DNA from: Monarcha castaneiventris obscurior
Lineage: Eukaryota > Chordata > Aves > Passeriformes > Monarchidae
DNA: 64,000 bases
Reading direction: 5' to 3'
NCBI GenBank assembly: GCA_026261815.1
Contig: JAMPIT010000856.1
Location: forward strand, 10,896,001 to 10,960,000
Made by a program: the position numbers and the translations under genes. The stretch's first letter is position 1; each line of letters starts with the position of its first letter. The notes beneath the pieces were generated by a model, which saw only the letters and a list, made by a program, of their open reading frames with translations, did not search any database and was not told where the DNA came from. Shown here piece after piece: positions 38,671-52,000 of this stretch.

Positions 38671-39855
38671 CCCATCGTGGGTCTGGCCTCCCAGCTGATT
38701 TTATTTGGCTTCCAGGCACACAGGGAGTTTGCTCTGGGCTCGGATCTGTCTGGGTCAGTAGTGTCATTGTTCCCTTGCTATTTGACAATCCTTCAGCCTG
38801 CTATGCACAGGCTTGTCCTGTCCATCCCCAGCATCTCTCCAAGTAGCTCCTGAGCAGGAGAACAGCAGTGAGATGTGCTCTCAGCCACTGGAAACAAGGC
38901 AGAGGGCTTCTTCTTCACAGCTTCAGCTCTGCCAGCAGCTCCAAATCTATAAAACGCTTGGACAGCAGGAGCAAGCTGCTCTCTGAAGGGTGAGAGAACC
39001 AAGTGGGACCCCAACAGGTGACTGATGAAACTTGTTTTCTTGCCTGATTTTCTTCTGGATCATCCCTGTCCTTTCTCTTCACATCCGACTCTATTGCCCT
39101 TTGTGATACTCATCCCTAAGGTCAGAAGCTCTTTGCTCCTGCCCTTTCTTCACTCTTTCCAGCATCACCTTTCCAGAGGAACAGGAGTGACAGCAGTGAA
39201 ACAATGCTAGGATTTGAAGCCTATTGTCAGAAATGAGATACCGCTATGCACTGTTGGCTACCAATGAGTCTGACCCGCCAAAGTACCTAAATCTAGGCTC
39301 CTGCATCACTTTGCTCTCCTAAAATATTTATGTTGTCCCGAAGAAAGTAATTCCTGGCGCTTTTGCCTCCCCAAGGCGCAGACGGATGAGATTTCCCAGC
39401 TGGGCACTAGGTGGCAAAACATCCCGAGAAAGGGAATTTCCCACCTCGGCTCTTTAGGAAGGGGCTGCGGGAGCTTTGGCGAGTGTTTCAAACGCAGCTG
39501 AATATGCAGAAGTTGCAAATGCAAGCGCGCAGAGCCCAGAAGAGAGAGGCAGAGAGGAGGTGATTTGTATTCCTGTCCTACCTTTGGGCAGAACATTTTG
39601 CGTACGAGCGTCTGAAGCTGTTTCCTCCTCTGCCGCTCTCCCGCTGACAGATTGTGGCCACAGAGCTTCAAATATGCAAACACCGGCCCCGGTGAGGGCA
39701 CAGCCACTTCTCTTTGCAGAGATGCGCTGGCTCCTTGCGACAGGCACGGGTCAAGGGAACGTGCGGCACGTGGCCCGCGGATGTCTCAAGCCTTCAGCCC
39801 TGGCAGCGCTGCCATCCTCCTCCTCTGGCAGCTCCAAAACACAGAACAGGCCATT

Positions 39856-40075
39856 TCATACAATCATAGACTGGTTTGGGTTGGAAAGGACCTTAAATAT
39901 CATTTCCTTCCCATCCCCCTGCTATGGGTAGGGGTGCCACGCACTAGACCAGGTTGCTCAGGGCATCATCTGTCCTTGAAGGTTCCCATGGATGGGCATC
40001 CACAGCCTGTCTGGGCAACCTCTGCCAACCATTCTGGCAATGTGCTTCCCCCACACCTCTCCATGCCCTGACTCT
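39856..40075 (-). mobile_element. CR1 LINE fragment, truncated
   Basis: The plus strand begins TCATACAATCATAGACTGG and GGTTGGAAAGGACCTTAAA, then the CCCCCTGCTATGGGTAGGGG and GACCAGGTTGCTCAGGGC words of a CR1 3' region, in reverse orientation. Diverged and 5'-truncated; the distal end is approximate. Confidence 0.85.
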
Positions 40076-43000
40076 CCCCTCATGTCCCCTTCGTGGTAGA
40101 AAAGGTGCAGATGTTGCATTCACTAAGGTGAATCCTTGAGGGGCTGGAATCCTGTGTCCTTTAATTACCAGCTTCTGCCCTCTCTCATTCACTGTTTTGG
40201 CAGAGTCCAGAGCAGGTGACTGGAGGCCTCTTGCCCAGAAATGAGCCAAGACCTCAGCTGCTTGCCCTCACTATTCCCTGCTGGCAAGTGCCATCTTTTT
40301 ATTCCACAGTGATCAGCCCCTTGATGGGACTCAGGGACCGAGAGGCTCAGCTGTGAAGTGGTGTCACTCATTTTGGCCTTCCCTGCCAGAAGCTCTCCTT
40401 CCCCAGCTATAAAACATCCTGCACTGGGCTTCACTGGCAGGCAGGATCTGGAATGAACCTACAGATACTTGACCTCAAAAGCTGCTTTTTCCTCTTCTTG
40501 TAGCTCTCAGGATGTGAATTCTCACAGGGGCCTCTCCTGACTCTGCTCTTCCACAGCCCCTTGGCTCGAAGGCCCTGCAGCAATTTAAGGTGCTGATTTT
40601 GCAGATCATAGTGGCAATACTGGGCAAAATGGGTGACACCAGGCAGGGTCCAGCTCAGCAAACCCTGATGCTTTGCACTGCTTGTAACCTGTATGGATGC
40701 AGACATCCCTGCTGCCTTGCTCCAGGGAAGCTGGGCTGGAAGAAAAAAGCAACTGAGACCACCATCAAGGAGGAGATGTGGGGGGATTTTGGGGCCCAGA
40801 GTGCCTGAGCTCTGTCACAGCAGTGGTCATCACTCGAGTCTGGTGGAGCACTTTAATCCTACATGAAGGTATCAGAAAAGGATGCTTTGCCAACTCCACA
40901 GCCTGGCAAACAGAGGGGCAAATGTGCTGAAAGCTACGACTTCCTGAGCATGTTCTCTGTCTGGAATCTGCCTGCAAAACAACTCAAATTTCTCAAAGGG
41001 GTTCATTATTCAAAACTATTTGCTGAATAATTTCTCTGAGTAATTGCAGGTCTGAAGTTTGTCAGCAAACAATTCATCGTGAGCATCCGGGCAGGCAGCT
41101 AAAACCATGCTCAGGCTCTGGTCCATGGGTGGATAACCCCAGAGTTGGGCAGGAAGGGTAAATAAACTTGTTTACAAAATCAGGATCTTGCCAGGGAAAA
41201 AAAAGAAATTGTGTCAGCTTAATATAAGCTGCTTCCACCACGGTTTCTAGATAAAACTGTCTGAAAAAATTTGGCAGAGAGAACTGGGCATTGGGGACTG
41301 GCCCTGGGCTGCCACATCCCTGCACGTGGTGTGTGGCTCTGTCCTCCAGCTGCCCCCGTGCCCCCGAGGGAGCAGCCAAACTGGTGCCCAGGCAGGGAAA
41401 GGAAAGGAGCAGGAGATGGGGAAGGAGGAGCTGCCTCCGTCCTTGCAGGGCCCTGAACATCATGGGCTCTTCAGAGCTGTCTGCTGGAGGAACATGTCAC
41501 AGACCCACTGTCCCTAGAAAATGTCACCAAGCAGCACTGACAATTCCCACACACACTTGGAGAAGGAGCAGAGAGCAACTGGAAGCCTTTCCACAATTCA
41601 GGGCTCAGAAAGTGCACAGTAGCACTGGGCTGGGTACCAAAGTCATCACTCAGGCTGTGTTTCCTGCTGAAACCATGAAATAATAGATGTCCAATTAACT
41701 GGCAAAGCAAGATGCAAAGGGAAATATTGCTTGCAGAGAGCTGGCAGAGTGCCCATGGAGTTATAATAAGAATATTTTATTTGCCTGGGCTATAGATAAC
41801 TTATTTCTCATCTCTCTCTTGCTGCCTCTGGGGTTCCTGAGAGTATATGGGTTTTCTTGGAACAACTTTTCTTTTCCAGCAATCTCTAAAGTCCTCTCAC
41901 ATTCCACCAGCTCAAATTTATTTCAAATACTGCTAGACTAAACACAGCCCTAATAGCTGGTGTTAGAGACTGGAGTATCTGACACACTCAAACTGCACAG
42001 ATTGCAAATTTGAGGCTGTGGTACTTTCCAAAATACGTCTGTGTGGGAGCAGGAAGGAGAAGAGGGGCTAACCTACTTCAGCCTTTAGAACAGGCAGAGC
42101 AGAAATAGGAAAAGAAAAAAGAACAACAACACCCTAGAAAAAAAATTAATTGGCAGGAAAAAAGCCTGCTTCACATTGCAGTTTCCTAAGTCAAAGCAAA
42201 ACCATGGAGGTGCCAATAGGACTGGACAGATGTCAGCTCACCATCCACCTGCCCAATGAGTTATTAGAATGCAGAGACCATTGCTTGCAGAAAATCTTGT
42301 GCACGGTGCCCTGGAGCCAATACAAGGCACGTACTGCACATCCCTGAAAAGCACAGCAGGAAAGGATCCAACTGCAGCACGCCAGCCTATCAACTCCACA
42401 TGGTTCAGATTAAGGGTAACTAGCATAAACTGAAGCCTCTCAACAAGGTGTCCAGCAAAATGAGATTTTTAATGGGTCAGTCCCTCCCTGCAGGTGCTGC
42501 AGCAGCAGCTGAACTCTTTGCTTAACTGGACATGCAACCACAGCCCAGGGTGGGAAAGAACTGATCCCGTTTAATTGTTGCAGCCATTAACTTAAAACGA
42601 GTTCTTTGTCATTCTGTTTGGCCCAAAAGTGTTCCCAAATCAGTAGAAGCAAGTAGTTGTAACCTCTGTAAAACTGGAGGCAGGAAGCAGATAAGTGACT
42701 CCCTGAAGGTCAGAGCACGACTCATTTGCAGAACCAAAAATGGAAAATCCTTTGCCTCTCAGCCTTGCATCCCAATTGCATTCCTGGTGGTCTCTGATCT
42801 TGGGGAAGGCAATGCAAAGGCAGCTCCAACACACACACAGGAATTTATTTGAATTGCACTGCTGTTGAAACAGCCTAGAAATGTGACCTGTCAATTCTGT
42901 TTCCTTCTTCCTTCCCTTTTAATTCTCAAATTTTTTTCCTCTCAAGCCTTTCATTTGCAAAATTCTTTTATTCTTCCTTTCTTCTTTTGTATTCTTAAAC

Positions 43001-43741
43001 TTCTCATTTTGCAGTATTTCTCTTTATTTGCGGAGAACAGACTGGAGAAAACCAAGAGGTTCATCCTTAATGGGAAGAGAGCCCTTAAAATCACCTGCCA
43101 ATTAATCCCTTTGCTGCTGGTGGCTGCCACTTTCCCATCCTGACAGCAGCCGGGAGCACAAGGGTGGATGGCTGTGCAAATGTGCAACGTGAGCTCGGGA
43201 TTTTTCCCTGTGAAGTGATGACAGAGTGAGAAGGAAAACACAGGATGTGGCTGGAGAGTGGGAGATGTTTCCTCTGCGACAGCACCATCCTGGGAGCCCA
43301 GAGAAGCCCCAGTTCTCACCAGTGGAAGCCTGGTGCAGGTGCAAAAAAGCAATCAAGCAACCGAAAACACAATGAGACAGCCTTTTCCTGCCACTTCTTG
43401 ACCTCATCCTTTCTCAAACCAAACACTGCTGTTCTTTCAGGGGGGAAAAGAATCCCCTGTTGCTTTCGACCAAACAAGAAAAGAAGAAAAACAAATCCCA
43501 ATGCAGCTCCTGCTATCTGTGGGTGACTGTGTGAGCAGGGCTGAGGGGAGCAATGCCTCAGCCCCACGCTGTCAGGCCCTGCAGCTGCGGGCAGGGAGCT
43601 GCAGCAGCACAATGGCCTCAGAAATGCCTTGCCAGGGTCAGGCAGATCAAGCCAAACACGTGTAGTTTCCCCATTTTTACTCGGAAGGCACCACGTGAGA
43701 CCCTGGAGGCAAATATTTGGCGTCTAATGACTCCCAGAAAG

Positions 43742-43810
43742 GAGAATCACAGAGTCATTTTTGTTGGAAAAGACCTCCAAGGTCAGTGAGTCCCAGCTTT
43801 GATCCAAGAA
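43742..43810 (-). mobile_element. Short CR1 LINE 3' remnant
   Basis: GAATCACAGAGTCAT followed by TTGTTGGAAAAGACCTCCAA is the reverse-complement CR1 3' end. Similarity fades after about 60 bases. Confidence 0.7.
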
Positions 43811-45649
43811 GATCAGAAGATGAGAGAAAACCCAGGTTGCCTCCAACACCTTGCCCACATGTTGGTCCTTCACCAGCTAATTAACTCCATCCTGATGGAA
43901 TTCCTCCTGCCACTGCACTCCACTCCCAGCAAAACATCCAGCTCTAGAAGGGCCAAGAAAGGATCCTACAGAAAGACCTTGCTTGTGGCATCACAATCTC
44001 CGTAGTGTGGGAACAGGCTTGTCCAAAGCAAATACCAGCAAAAACAACCCCAATAAAAATAAAGAAAAATTCAAACTCAGAGTTAAGAACGAGGCAGCCA
44101 ATTGCTGGGTGTTCCTGCACTAAGTGGCATCCCTGCAAGGAGCAAGTCGGAATATTTAAACCAAAATGTTCCAGCAAAGAATCCATTTCTGGCAACTAGG
44201 CTGTATTGGAAATTTCCTTCCAATCAGCATGGCCAGAAAAAAACAGCTAACACTGACAGCAGCAGCCTAATCTATACTGAAAGCTTTTTCCTGAATATTA
44301 GAGGAAAAAACAAAGAGAGAGAGAAAAAATAACCCAAACCCACCCTCCTCCCCCCAGAAAAACTTGTCTCTCATTGTCTTTTTAGACTAAATTAAGAGCT
44401 AGATTTTCACTGGCATCTCAATTCCAAAGGCAAACTTTGCAAGCAGGCAGTTTTCCTACTGAAAATAAAGTGAAAAGCACCAATCCCAAACCTGCAGACT
44501 TTTCAAAAGCCAGGAACTGTGTCCAAGCACACTGACCTTTTGCTAAGCTCTAAAAAATGTAATAAACGCCAAGTGCAACAGCATCTGGAACCTGCCCTGA
44601 CATCTTGAATTCACATTCTCACTTGCTGATGAAAGATGCTGTGCTTCTTCTTTTAAACAGGTTTTTTCCCAAAAATCTTGCTGTGGCCTGGAGCCATGGC
44701 TGTGCTGAGGGCCTGGTCCCAAGCTGACCCAATTTTGGTTCATGAAGGGCCCTCACCACACTGGAGCTTCATCCTGCTGCTCTGCCTCTACCTCTACCTG
44801 GTGCTGTGTGGTGGAAAAGAAACACAGCTTGTCCTGGTCTTGCAAAGGGCTTTTGTTTTCAGGCTGCTCCCAGCACCCTCACTTTCCCCAGGAAAATCTG
44901 TGTGTATGATGCAAAATCAATCCAGGAATTGCTTCTATCTGGGAGTATCTCTGGAATAACACTACGAGCTTTACTGCCCACCACAGGCTGTACTCCCTCT
45001 CTTTTTGCAGCTGGCAGGGCTTGGAGGGAAACCTGATGCTATTTTGAGAATCCAAGAAATCCAGGAAGTTCAGACTTGAGGCGTCTAAAGGAGCAGAGGG
45101 AAACCCCACACCATCCCAATTCCATCATTTTGGGATTAGCTCCCAGTCCCACTTACCAGGGGCTGGATCAGTGCAGTGGAAACTGGAGGGTGCACGTGCA
45201 GAGGGGTCACTCTCTGGCTGCTGAGGGCAGCTGGATGAGGATGAAAGTGAGCAGGCTCAGGGATGGGCAGCCAGGGACATCCACAGCCACCAGCAGAGCT
45301 TGACTGTCCCACACCCTCAGCACCCTGGTGGCTGCACAGCACAAGCATTCCTGGGATTTGCTTAGGGGAACTAATGAACAAACCGGGTTAATGTCCTAGA
45401 ATTCCAAGAGAAATGTCCTAGAAACGACAATCCATTGCAAAGTACTAATTGCAACCACAAAAATGATCCTCTGCTGATAGGAAACAGAAGGCCACCACTT
45501 GCATGTATTTCACTCCGTCAAAAATGTGGTTTTTTAAACATTTCAGATGTGTTCAGCTGCCCAGGACTGTGGATTGGTTCTGACACCTGACTTCACATAC
45601 ACTCAAAATACATAAAATACAAGGGAAGATAATGAAGAAACACAAATCT

Positions 45650-45900
45650 AGGTCATGGTGACCTGAAGCAAGAACCTTTATTCGGAAGGCCTGCATGCCC
45701 AGACTACTACTGGGTAGCTGTGTCATACCAAGGTGGGTCCCCCACTGTGCACAACAACACCCAGCACTTGGGAAATGCTTATATACACTCAGTTCACTGA
45801 TTTGCCATTAGCTAAAGGTCACCAAAGGCTTTGTAAAAAGCTTTATCCTCTCAGCATGATCATTCTAGGTGACAAATACTTCTGATTTACCCAAGAGAAA
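45650..45900 (-). mobile_element. Solo LTR-like segment of an endogenous retrovirus
   Basis: On the minus strand a TATATAAGC box (complement of 45777-45785) lies about 100 bases before an AATAAAGG signal (complement of 45677-45682), with a G-rich and pyrimidine-rich stretch between them. This spacing is typical of the U3-R-U5 layout of a retroviral LTR. I found no gag, pol or env and no convincing target-site duplication, so the ends are approximate. It could instead be a chance arrangement. Confidence 0.4.
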
Positions 45901-47779
45901 AAAATATACGCAGTCAGAAATCAATAAAGCACGCAAAGGTTGAGGGAAAGAAAAACTGGAGACAGACAGAAGTGCCCAATAACATGTGAAAGGTCATTGG
46001 CACCATCTCTCTGGCATTTCCACCCCCTGTGGACATTGCAGAGACTGACAGCTGGTAGAGCTGCAAGCCTTCCTCCCCCAGCACAGGCAAGCAGAACCTT
46101 AGACCACCACCCTTTTTAGTTTGCTCTAAAGAACTTCTTGGTCCGAGTCTGCAACCCCCACCACCACTCACAAAGACACAGGAATTTCAGATAGTTGGTC
46201 CCCACATCACATATCAGAACCCCTTGGATTTTGCCTGCTTCATTCCAATAAGCTTTCCCCACCTAATTTTTCAATTATTTATTTTCTCCTGTACTTTGGC
46301 CCCCACTCCCCCCTGGAAAAGCAGACAGGACAGGTCTCTGTGCTGCAGCAGGTGGCACCTGGCTTCTCAGCAGCCCCTCTCACTCAGCATTTACCCACTC
46401 CACAGAATCCCCATTTTGTTTAGAGATGCCCTCCACTCTCCCCACCCTTTTTATCCTTCAGAAACACATCCCCAGCCCTGCTCCACTCCCTGCTGACCAC
46501 TCTTTTGGCCACCACTGCCTTTTTAACACATCTTCTTGGCTCTTCTCTGTCCCTTGCACTCCTCCCATGTTTTCCACAGAGACCTGTGTAGTGTCCAAAC
46601 AAAACAAGAGTCAGTCCCAATGGCATTTTGTTCCATCCATTTTGAATTCCTACAATGACAGAGAAATAAACACTGAAACTGCAGCTTCTCTGCCACAAAA
46701 TGTGGCTTTGCCAAAGCTGCGTGTGATCCATCTGCCTGGGGGATAAAACATGGAATTCGTGAAGGCGCTGCCTGGTGGGTGAGGAAAAGTCTCCCTCATT
46801 TGTTGAACACATGGTTTGGGCAAGACTGGGAGTATTTTGATACTGGCACAGTCCGAGGATGAGAATCTGAGACAAAATTACAAACCCCCTCATTAGGTGA
46901 AAAACACCAGCCCCACTAATGGCATCTCAGCTGGCTGAGCACACTCTGCTCGAGAATGCCCAGCATTTCCCAGGATGAAGAAAGACATTTTGTTCAGATT
47001 GATGGTACACTCTGTGCCTCCTCTTCCTCTGGAAGGCAGCCAGGGGCAGAGCAGGATGGTGAGCTGGGACCTCTGCATTTCTGTGGCAGAGTTTTGCTCA
47101 CGGACCCATATGAGCACTTGAGCTCTCCAAAGCATGTGCACTCCTTGAATCGATTCAGTTCTCGTGCCAGCAGCTTCCAGACCAAGCCCATGGTAAAACA
47201 TGTCTGGATTGAGGCAGTTTTGCATGGCTTTCACTGCCAGCACTCTACCCCAGCACTCCCACCCAGGTCACTGCTCCTCCTGGAGAGCTCCAGGCCTCCT
47301 GTGGACACAGCTCACACCCAGGAGCCCTCCAGAAAACAGGTGCCTAACACTCCCCCTTTAGAGAGGACAAATGGGGCAGCTTGAGTAGCTCACCAAACAG
47401 CTCACAGCTACAATTAGCACCACTGATAATTAAATTCACGCTCCTTGGCTCTGTTTCATGGTTTGAGGTGGAAAACATGGTCCATTGCATGAGTCTCTGG
47501 GTTCACATCAACCCCCCCGAGAGAAATTCCTGCTGCCCTCCATCCCATCACAGCCTGGGGGTCACTGTGTCTCTCCAAATGCAACAGACCAGGTCCAGAC
47601 CTCACAGCCCAGATGGCAAGGACACCAACACCTGAAAAGCCAGATATAAAAGGCAATAGCCCTAAAGTACAAACGGTGATGATGAACAGTCACATTTACT
47701 TGCCCAGCTTCCCCTCTGGGGCAGTCTGCTGAAATTACCACAGCATTCTCCATTAGCACCTCTGGTGTGACTCTTGGGG

Positions 47780-47868
47780 ATGTTCTGGGCAGGGCTAAGA
47801 GTTGGACTCAAGGATCCTTGCAGCTCTCTTCCAACTCAGGATAGCCTATGATACTATGGTTCTGTCTT
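47780..47868 (+). mobile_element. CR1 LINE 3' remnant
   Basis: The plus strand reads AGTTGGACTCAAGGATCCTT, then CTCTTCCAACTC, and ends ATGATACTATGGTTCTG. This is the sense-strand CR1 3' terminus with its degenerate ATTCTATG-type end repeats. Confidence 0.75.
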
Positions 47869-47939
47869 TTTTTTTAAATCATCTCCTTCCAGAGCCTTTA
47901 GTATTCAGTGGCAGCAATTAATTTCCCAGTCTCAGAGGC

Positions 47940-48300
47940 AGGCTCACCTGCAGCACGGGTTGCACAGATAAAGCTCCTGCTGGGCGCAGGAACCGCGCTG
48001 TGGCTTTGGGTTGTGCTTTGCTCGTCCTTTGGGCTGTGCTTTGCTCATCGCCTTTGCTCATCCGTGACAGCAACTGCTGCTGACAGCGGGAGCAGGAGAC
48101 GGACTCCGGCTGCCGCAGGAGCCAGGCCGGGGGAGCGGCAGCGGCGTCTGTCAGAGCCCAGGAACGCAAAATGGGTTTCAGAATGGGCCACTGCGGAGCG
48201 GCTGCACCCGCCCTGACACAGCGGCGAGAAGAGGCTCAGCCGGCGGCCGAGCATCGCTCCCGTCCCGGCACGGGGCGCTTCTGCATCGCTCTCGTCTCGG
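47940..48300. promoter_or_regulatory. CpG-rich segment beside the minisatellite
   Basis: About 23 CpG dinucleotides fall in the 200 bases 48101-48300, far above the surrounding level. It could be a small CpG-island promoter for an unannotated transcript or simply a GC-rich flank of the tandem array. No open frame with a known domain starts here. Confidence 0.35.
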
Positions 48301-49045
48301 CAGAGGGCTCTCCAGCATCCCTGCCATGCCAGCAGGGGCTCTCCAGCATCCCTGCCATGCCAGCACCGTGCCCTCCAGCATCCCTGCCATCCCAGCACCG
48401 TGCTCTCCATCATCCCTGCCATGCCAGCACCGTGCCCTCCAGCATCCCTGCCATGCCAGCATGGGGCTCTCCAGCATCCCTGCCATCCCAGCACGGGGCT
48501 CTCCCTCACTGCTCTCATCCCAGCACGGGACTCTCCAGCATCCCTTCTGTCCCAGCACGGGGCTCTCCAGCATCCCTGCCATGCCAGCACCAACCCTCCA
48601 CAGCATCCCTGCCATCCCAGCACTGTGCCCTCCAGCATCCCTGCCATGCCAGCACCGTGCCCTCCAGCATCCCTTCTGTCCCAGCACGGGGCTCTCCATC
48701 ATCCCTGCCATCCCAGCACGGGGCTCTCCAGCATCCCTTCTGTCCCAGCACGGGGCTCTCCAGCATCCCTGCCATGCCAGCACCATACCCTCCAGCAGCA
48801 TCCCTGCCATCCCAGCACTGTGCCCTCCAGCATCCCTGCCATGCCAGCACCGTGCCCTCCAGCATCCCTTCTGTCCCAGCACGGGGCTCTCCATCATCCC
48901 TGCCATCCCAGCACGGGGCTCTCCAGCATCCCTTCTGTCCCAGCACAGGGCTCTCCAGCATCCCTGCCATGCCAGCACGGGGCTCTCCCTTCACTGCTCT
49001 CATCCCAGCACGGGGCTCTCCCTCAGCACTCCCAGCACGGCCTGG
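48301..49045. repeat. Minisatellite, 32-bp period, with higher-order duplication
   Basis: About 22 units built around CAGCACGGGGCTCTCCAGCA and CATCCCTGCCATGC, mostly spaced 32 bases apart. A 166-base block at 48618-48783 recurs at 48813-48978 with one mismatch I can see (offset 195, about six monomers). Because 32 is not a multiple of three, all frames stay open, giving spurious long open frames on both strands. Confidence 0.95.
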
Positions 49046-52000
49046 CACTCTCCCCCAGCCCCCAGGGCAAATGCTGCCCATCTCCTGCAAGGACAGACCT
49101 CAGCCTGCACAGTCTGAGCTCGATCCCCAGTTTGATTGAATCAAGGATAGAGAAGAGCTGCACTGTGCCAGCTCCAGAGCCAGCACCACCCACCCTCCCC
49201 ATCTCTTTCCCAAACAGCCAGGTATCAATGGCTTTATTAAATTCTGCTTTATTTATCCCTCTTGCCCTTGACTAGAGGGTTTTTGAGCAAGACCAGCGTG
49301 GGCAAGCCCTTAAATTCAAGCAACACGACTTTCTTTTGAGCCACCACACCCCACACCCTCCCTGGCACCGCTGTGCACCACAGCCCCGCAGCACCCTGCC
49401 AAGTCACCGGCTTTCCCCTGCGGGCGCTGCGAAGGTCCAGCTTACGTAAGAAGGAACAAACTGGCTTTTCTTCACCACCCTTTCAATGCTGCCATTCATC
49501 CCCTGCCCCTCCATCCTCCCTGTGCCACCTTGAAGGATGCAAAACACACAGCCAAAACACTTCATCTCACACGTTGTCCCAGGGTGAATGTTGTCCGTGG
49601 GTGATGGCTCGATAATTTTGTCCCCCCAAACACAAGCGAATTAAAGGGTTAAGGCAAAAAAATACTGAGATGCAAAGGTACCCATGTGTTAAGGACACCC
49701 CTACCCTGGCAAAGTCATGTCACTGCTCAAAAAGCAAGGAGTTCTGAAAGCTGAAAGCCGTTTCCTGGAGGACACAGGGGCTGCAAAGCCAGGTCACATG
49801 CATCCCACTCCACCAGAGGATCCGGCATCAAACAGTGAGGGACCAAATCTGCTCAATGGTTGTGTAAAGACTTTGGCTCTGATGCTGAGCAAGCACTAAA
49901 GCTGGTTTCAGTTCTACCCAGCTGGAAACATCTTGGTCAAACCCCAGGTTATTTTTGCATCTGCACATCAGTTCTGCCTCGTTAGAGACTCCGTGCTGAC
50001 TTTGGCCAAGTGGTCAACCCCAGGGAAAAGCAAGCCAAGAGGGGAACAGGACACAACTTTGCAGGCTGAGCATGAAATGACAAAGCCAGGTTTATTCAGA
50101 CACAAATAGCCTGCTTCAAAGCATTTTCCACCCCTCATGAAAATGATACTAGCATCATAACCATCTACATTCCAGGATTTTTGGCCCTCTTCTGACTTCA
50201 GGCAAGCATGGATGCATTCTGTCTGCCATTATTTGTCAAATACCAAATTCCAACTCCTTTAGGAAACCAGGGGGGAAGGAAGCATGGCTGGCTGAACTCT
50301 TTGTCCTTCTCCCCCCCACATACACACTTTCACATCATGAGAACAGAGCAAGAAACCCACAAAAAATGCACATTTCCAAAGCCAGAGGCTACATCCCAGT
50401 CCTGGCAACTCAGTGGTCTTACCACAAAGCTCAGCACAGCCTGGATCCCCTTTGACTTCTTAACAATACATTCACAGTGGTGGCAGGGTGGGGAAGAAGG
50501 GCTTCAAAAGGGAGGAGCAGCAAGGAACAAGTTATTTTGAATCCAGAAGCCAACCACTGCAACATGAACACTCCCCAGCGGAGTTTTACTGCTCCTCCCG
50601 GGAAGAGCTTTGAAGCGTGGCAATGGAAAATGAGGAGAGAGCCAAGAGCACCCAGCATGGTGGCTGGGGACAGCTCTGCAAGCACTAAAATGTCTAAGAT
50701 ACCAAAAAAGGTTGGGCTTGGTGAGGTGAAAAAGAGAAAGTAAAGAAGACAGGGCCCTCGGTGGCCTCATGCTGTCAGGACATTCCCCTGACTGCAGCTC
50801 CCAGGGAGGCTGATGAAGCCATTGGGATGCAGGCAGCTTGCTCACACTCACACATGGGGTGTTTTGAACCTCAGTGTGATGCAGGGTGGTGTTAGCACAT
50901 AAAGCTGGAATTTACTCACTTCATCCAGCTTTGGATGTGGAAAGTGTGTTCCAAGTCTCTCCTGTCTAGCCAGCGTCGGCAAGGGAAGGGAGCCTTGGAA
51001 AAACCTTTTCCTTCTATGGCTGTTAAATCACAAGGCAGCCACATGGAGAGGATACACTCACACCACATGGAGCAGCTGCTGGGTGGGTTTTGCAGCCATT
51101 TTTCACCTTTTCTGCCCATTGCACATCCAGGACATCACTGCCATGGCCATGAATCACAGGACAAGTGTGGCTGGGGAGGCAGCAGCCCGTTTGCAGGGTG
51201 GCACTGGGACACAGCAGCCAAGCACTGCTCAGAGGGGCAGGAAGAGAGAGGAGCAGATGAAGAGGTGCAGGGGAAGCAGCTGGGAGGAAGCTTGCACAGC
51301 ATCTGCACCACGGCCCCAGCCCCCCATGCCTGCACATAACAAACATCAATTACACGGAAATTAAAAGAGGAAAAAATAAACACTTTGAAAAGACAAGAGA
51401 TGAAAACATCCACACTGTGTTTTTGAAGAGTGACATGAACCCGCCCTGAAGAAATGTAAATGTAGCAGGAACCAAGAGACTCCCGGGATTACTCATTACA
51501 GGAGACGAGACTCTACATCTTTCTGTTTTGCAGCAATTAAACTGGTAACCAGGAAAAAAATTGAATAGATCAACACTTTTCTATTATTAGTTTTAAATAA
51601 TGACTCAGAAACAGGCACTTCCTTTTTCCCCAAGCTATGAGGAGCTAAGCACCAAGACCCTGACAACGGCCTCAGGCTCATTTAAACTGCAAATATCCCC
51701 GCAGAAATTACAGGAGAGTGGTGTGAATACGATGAGAAACAAACCCTTTGTTTTGAGTATAACTACCAGCAATTACCTCTCATTTATAGGCTAAAAAGCT
51801 TCATACAGCATATTTGTTAGGAAGAGCATGCAGTGCCAAGATGTACTTGTGCAGAAATTGGGGAAGCAAGGAGAGAGAGGGAGGAAAAGTCACACCTGCT
51901 GGTGGCCTTGGAGAGAAACTGAGGCCAATATAAAGAACTCCAAAATACAGAGCTGTCTCCCAAGGCCTGACCCTGGAGCTTAATCACCAATACCATCCAC

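Larger units (their letters stand above)
24441..45600. other. Large intergenic stretch, GPCR to LTR-like segment
   Basis: About 21 kb with no recognisable gene. Only short open frames without domains are present. Contains CR1 fragments near 26.9, 39.9 and 43.7 kb, a poly(A) run at 37579, and a GA-rich simple repeat near 38.6 kb. Several AT-rich blocks (for example 32.7-33.0 kb and 36.9-37.8 kb) could be conserved non-coding elements, but this needs a cross-species comparison. Confidence 0.5.

Noticed and set aside
48045..49275. Open frames of 190-322 residues on both strands
   Set aside because: Translations of the 32-bp minisatellite; the period keeps all frames open. No domain or codon signature.
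49575..50110. Possible second LTR-like segment (minus AATAAA near 50090, TGTCCC at 49575)
   Set aside because: The TG end and the polyA signal are not arranged as in one LTR, and I found no TATA box or target duplication.
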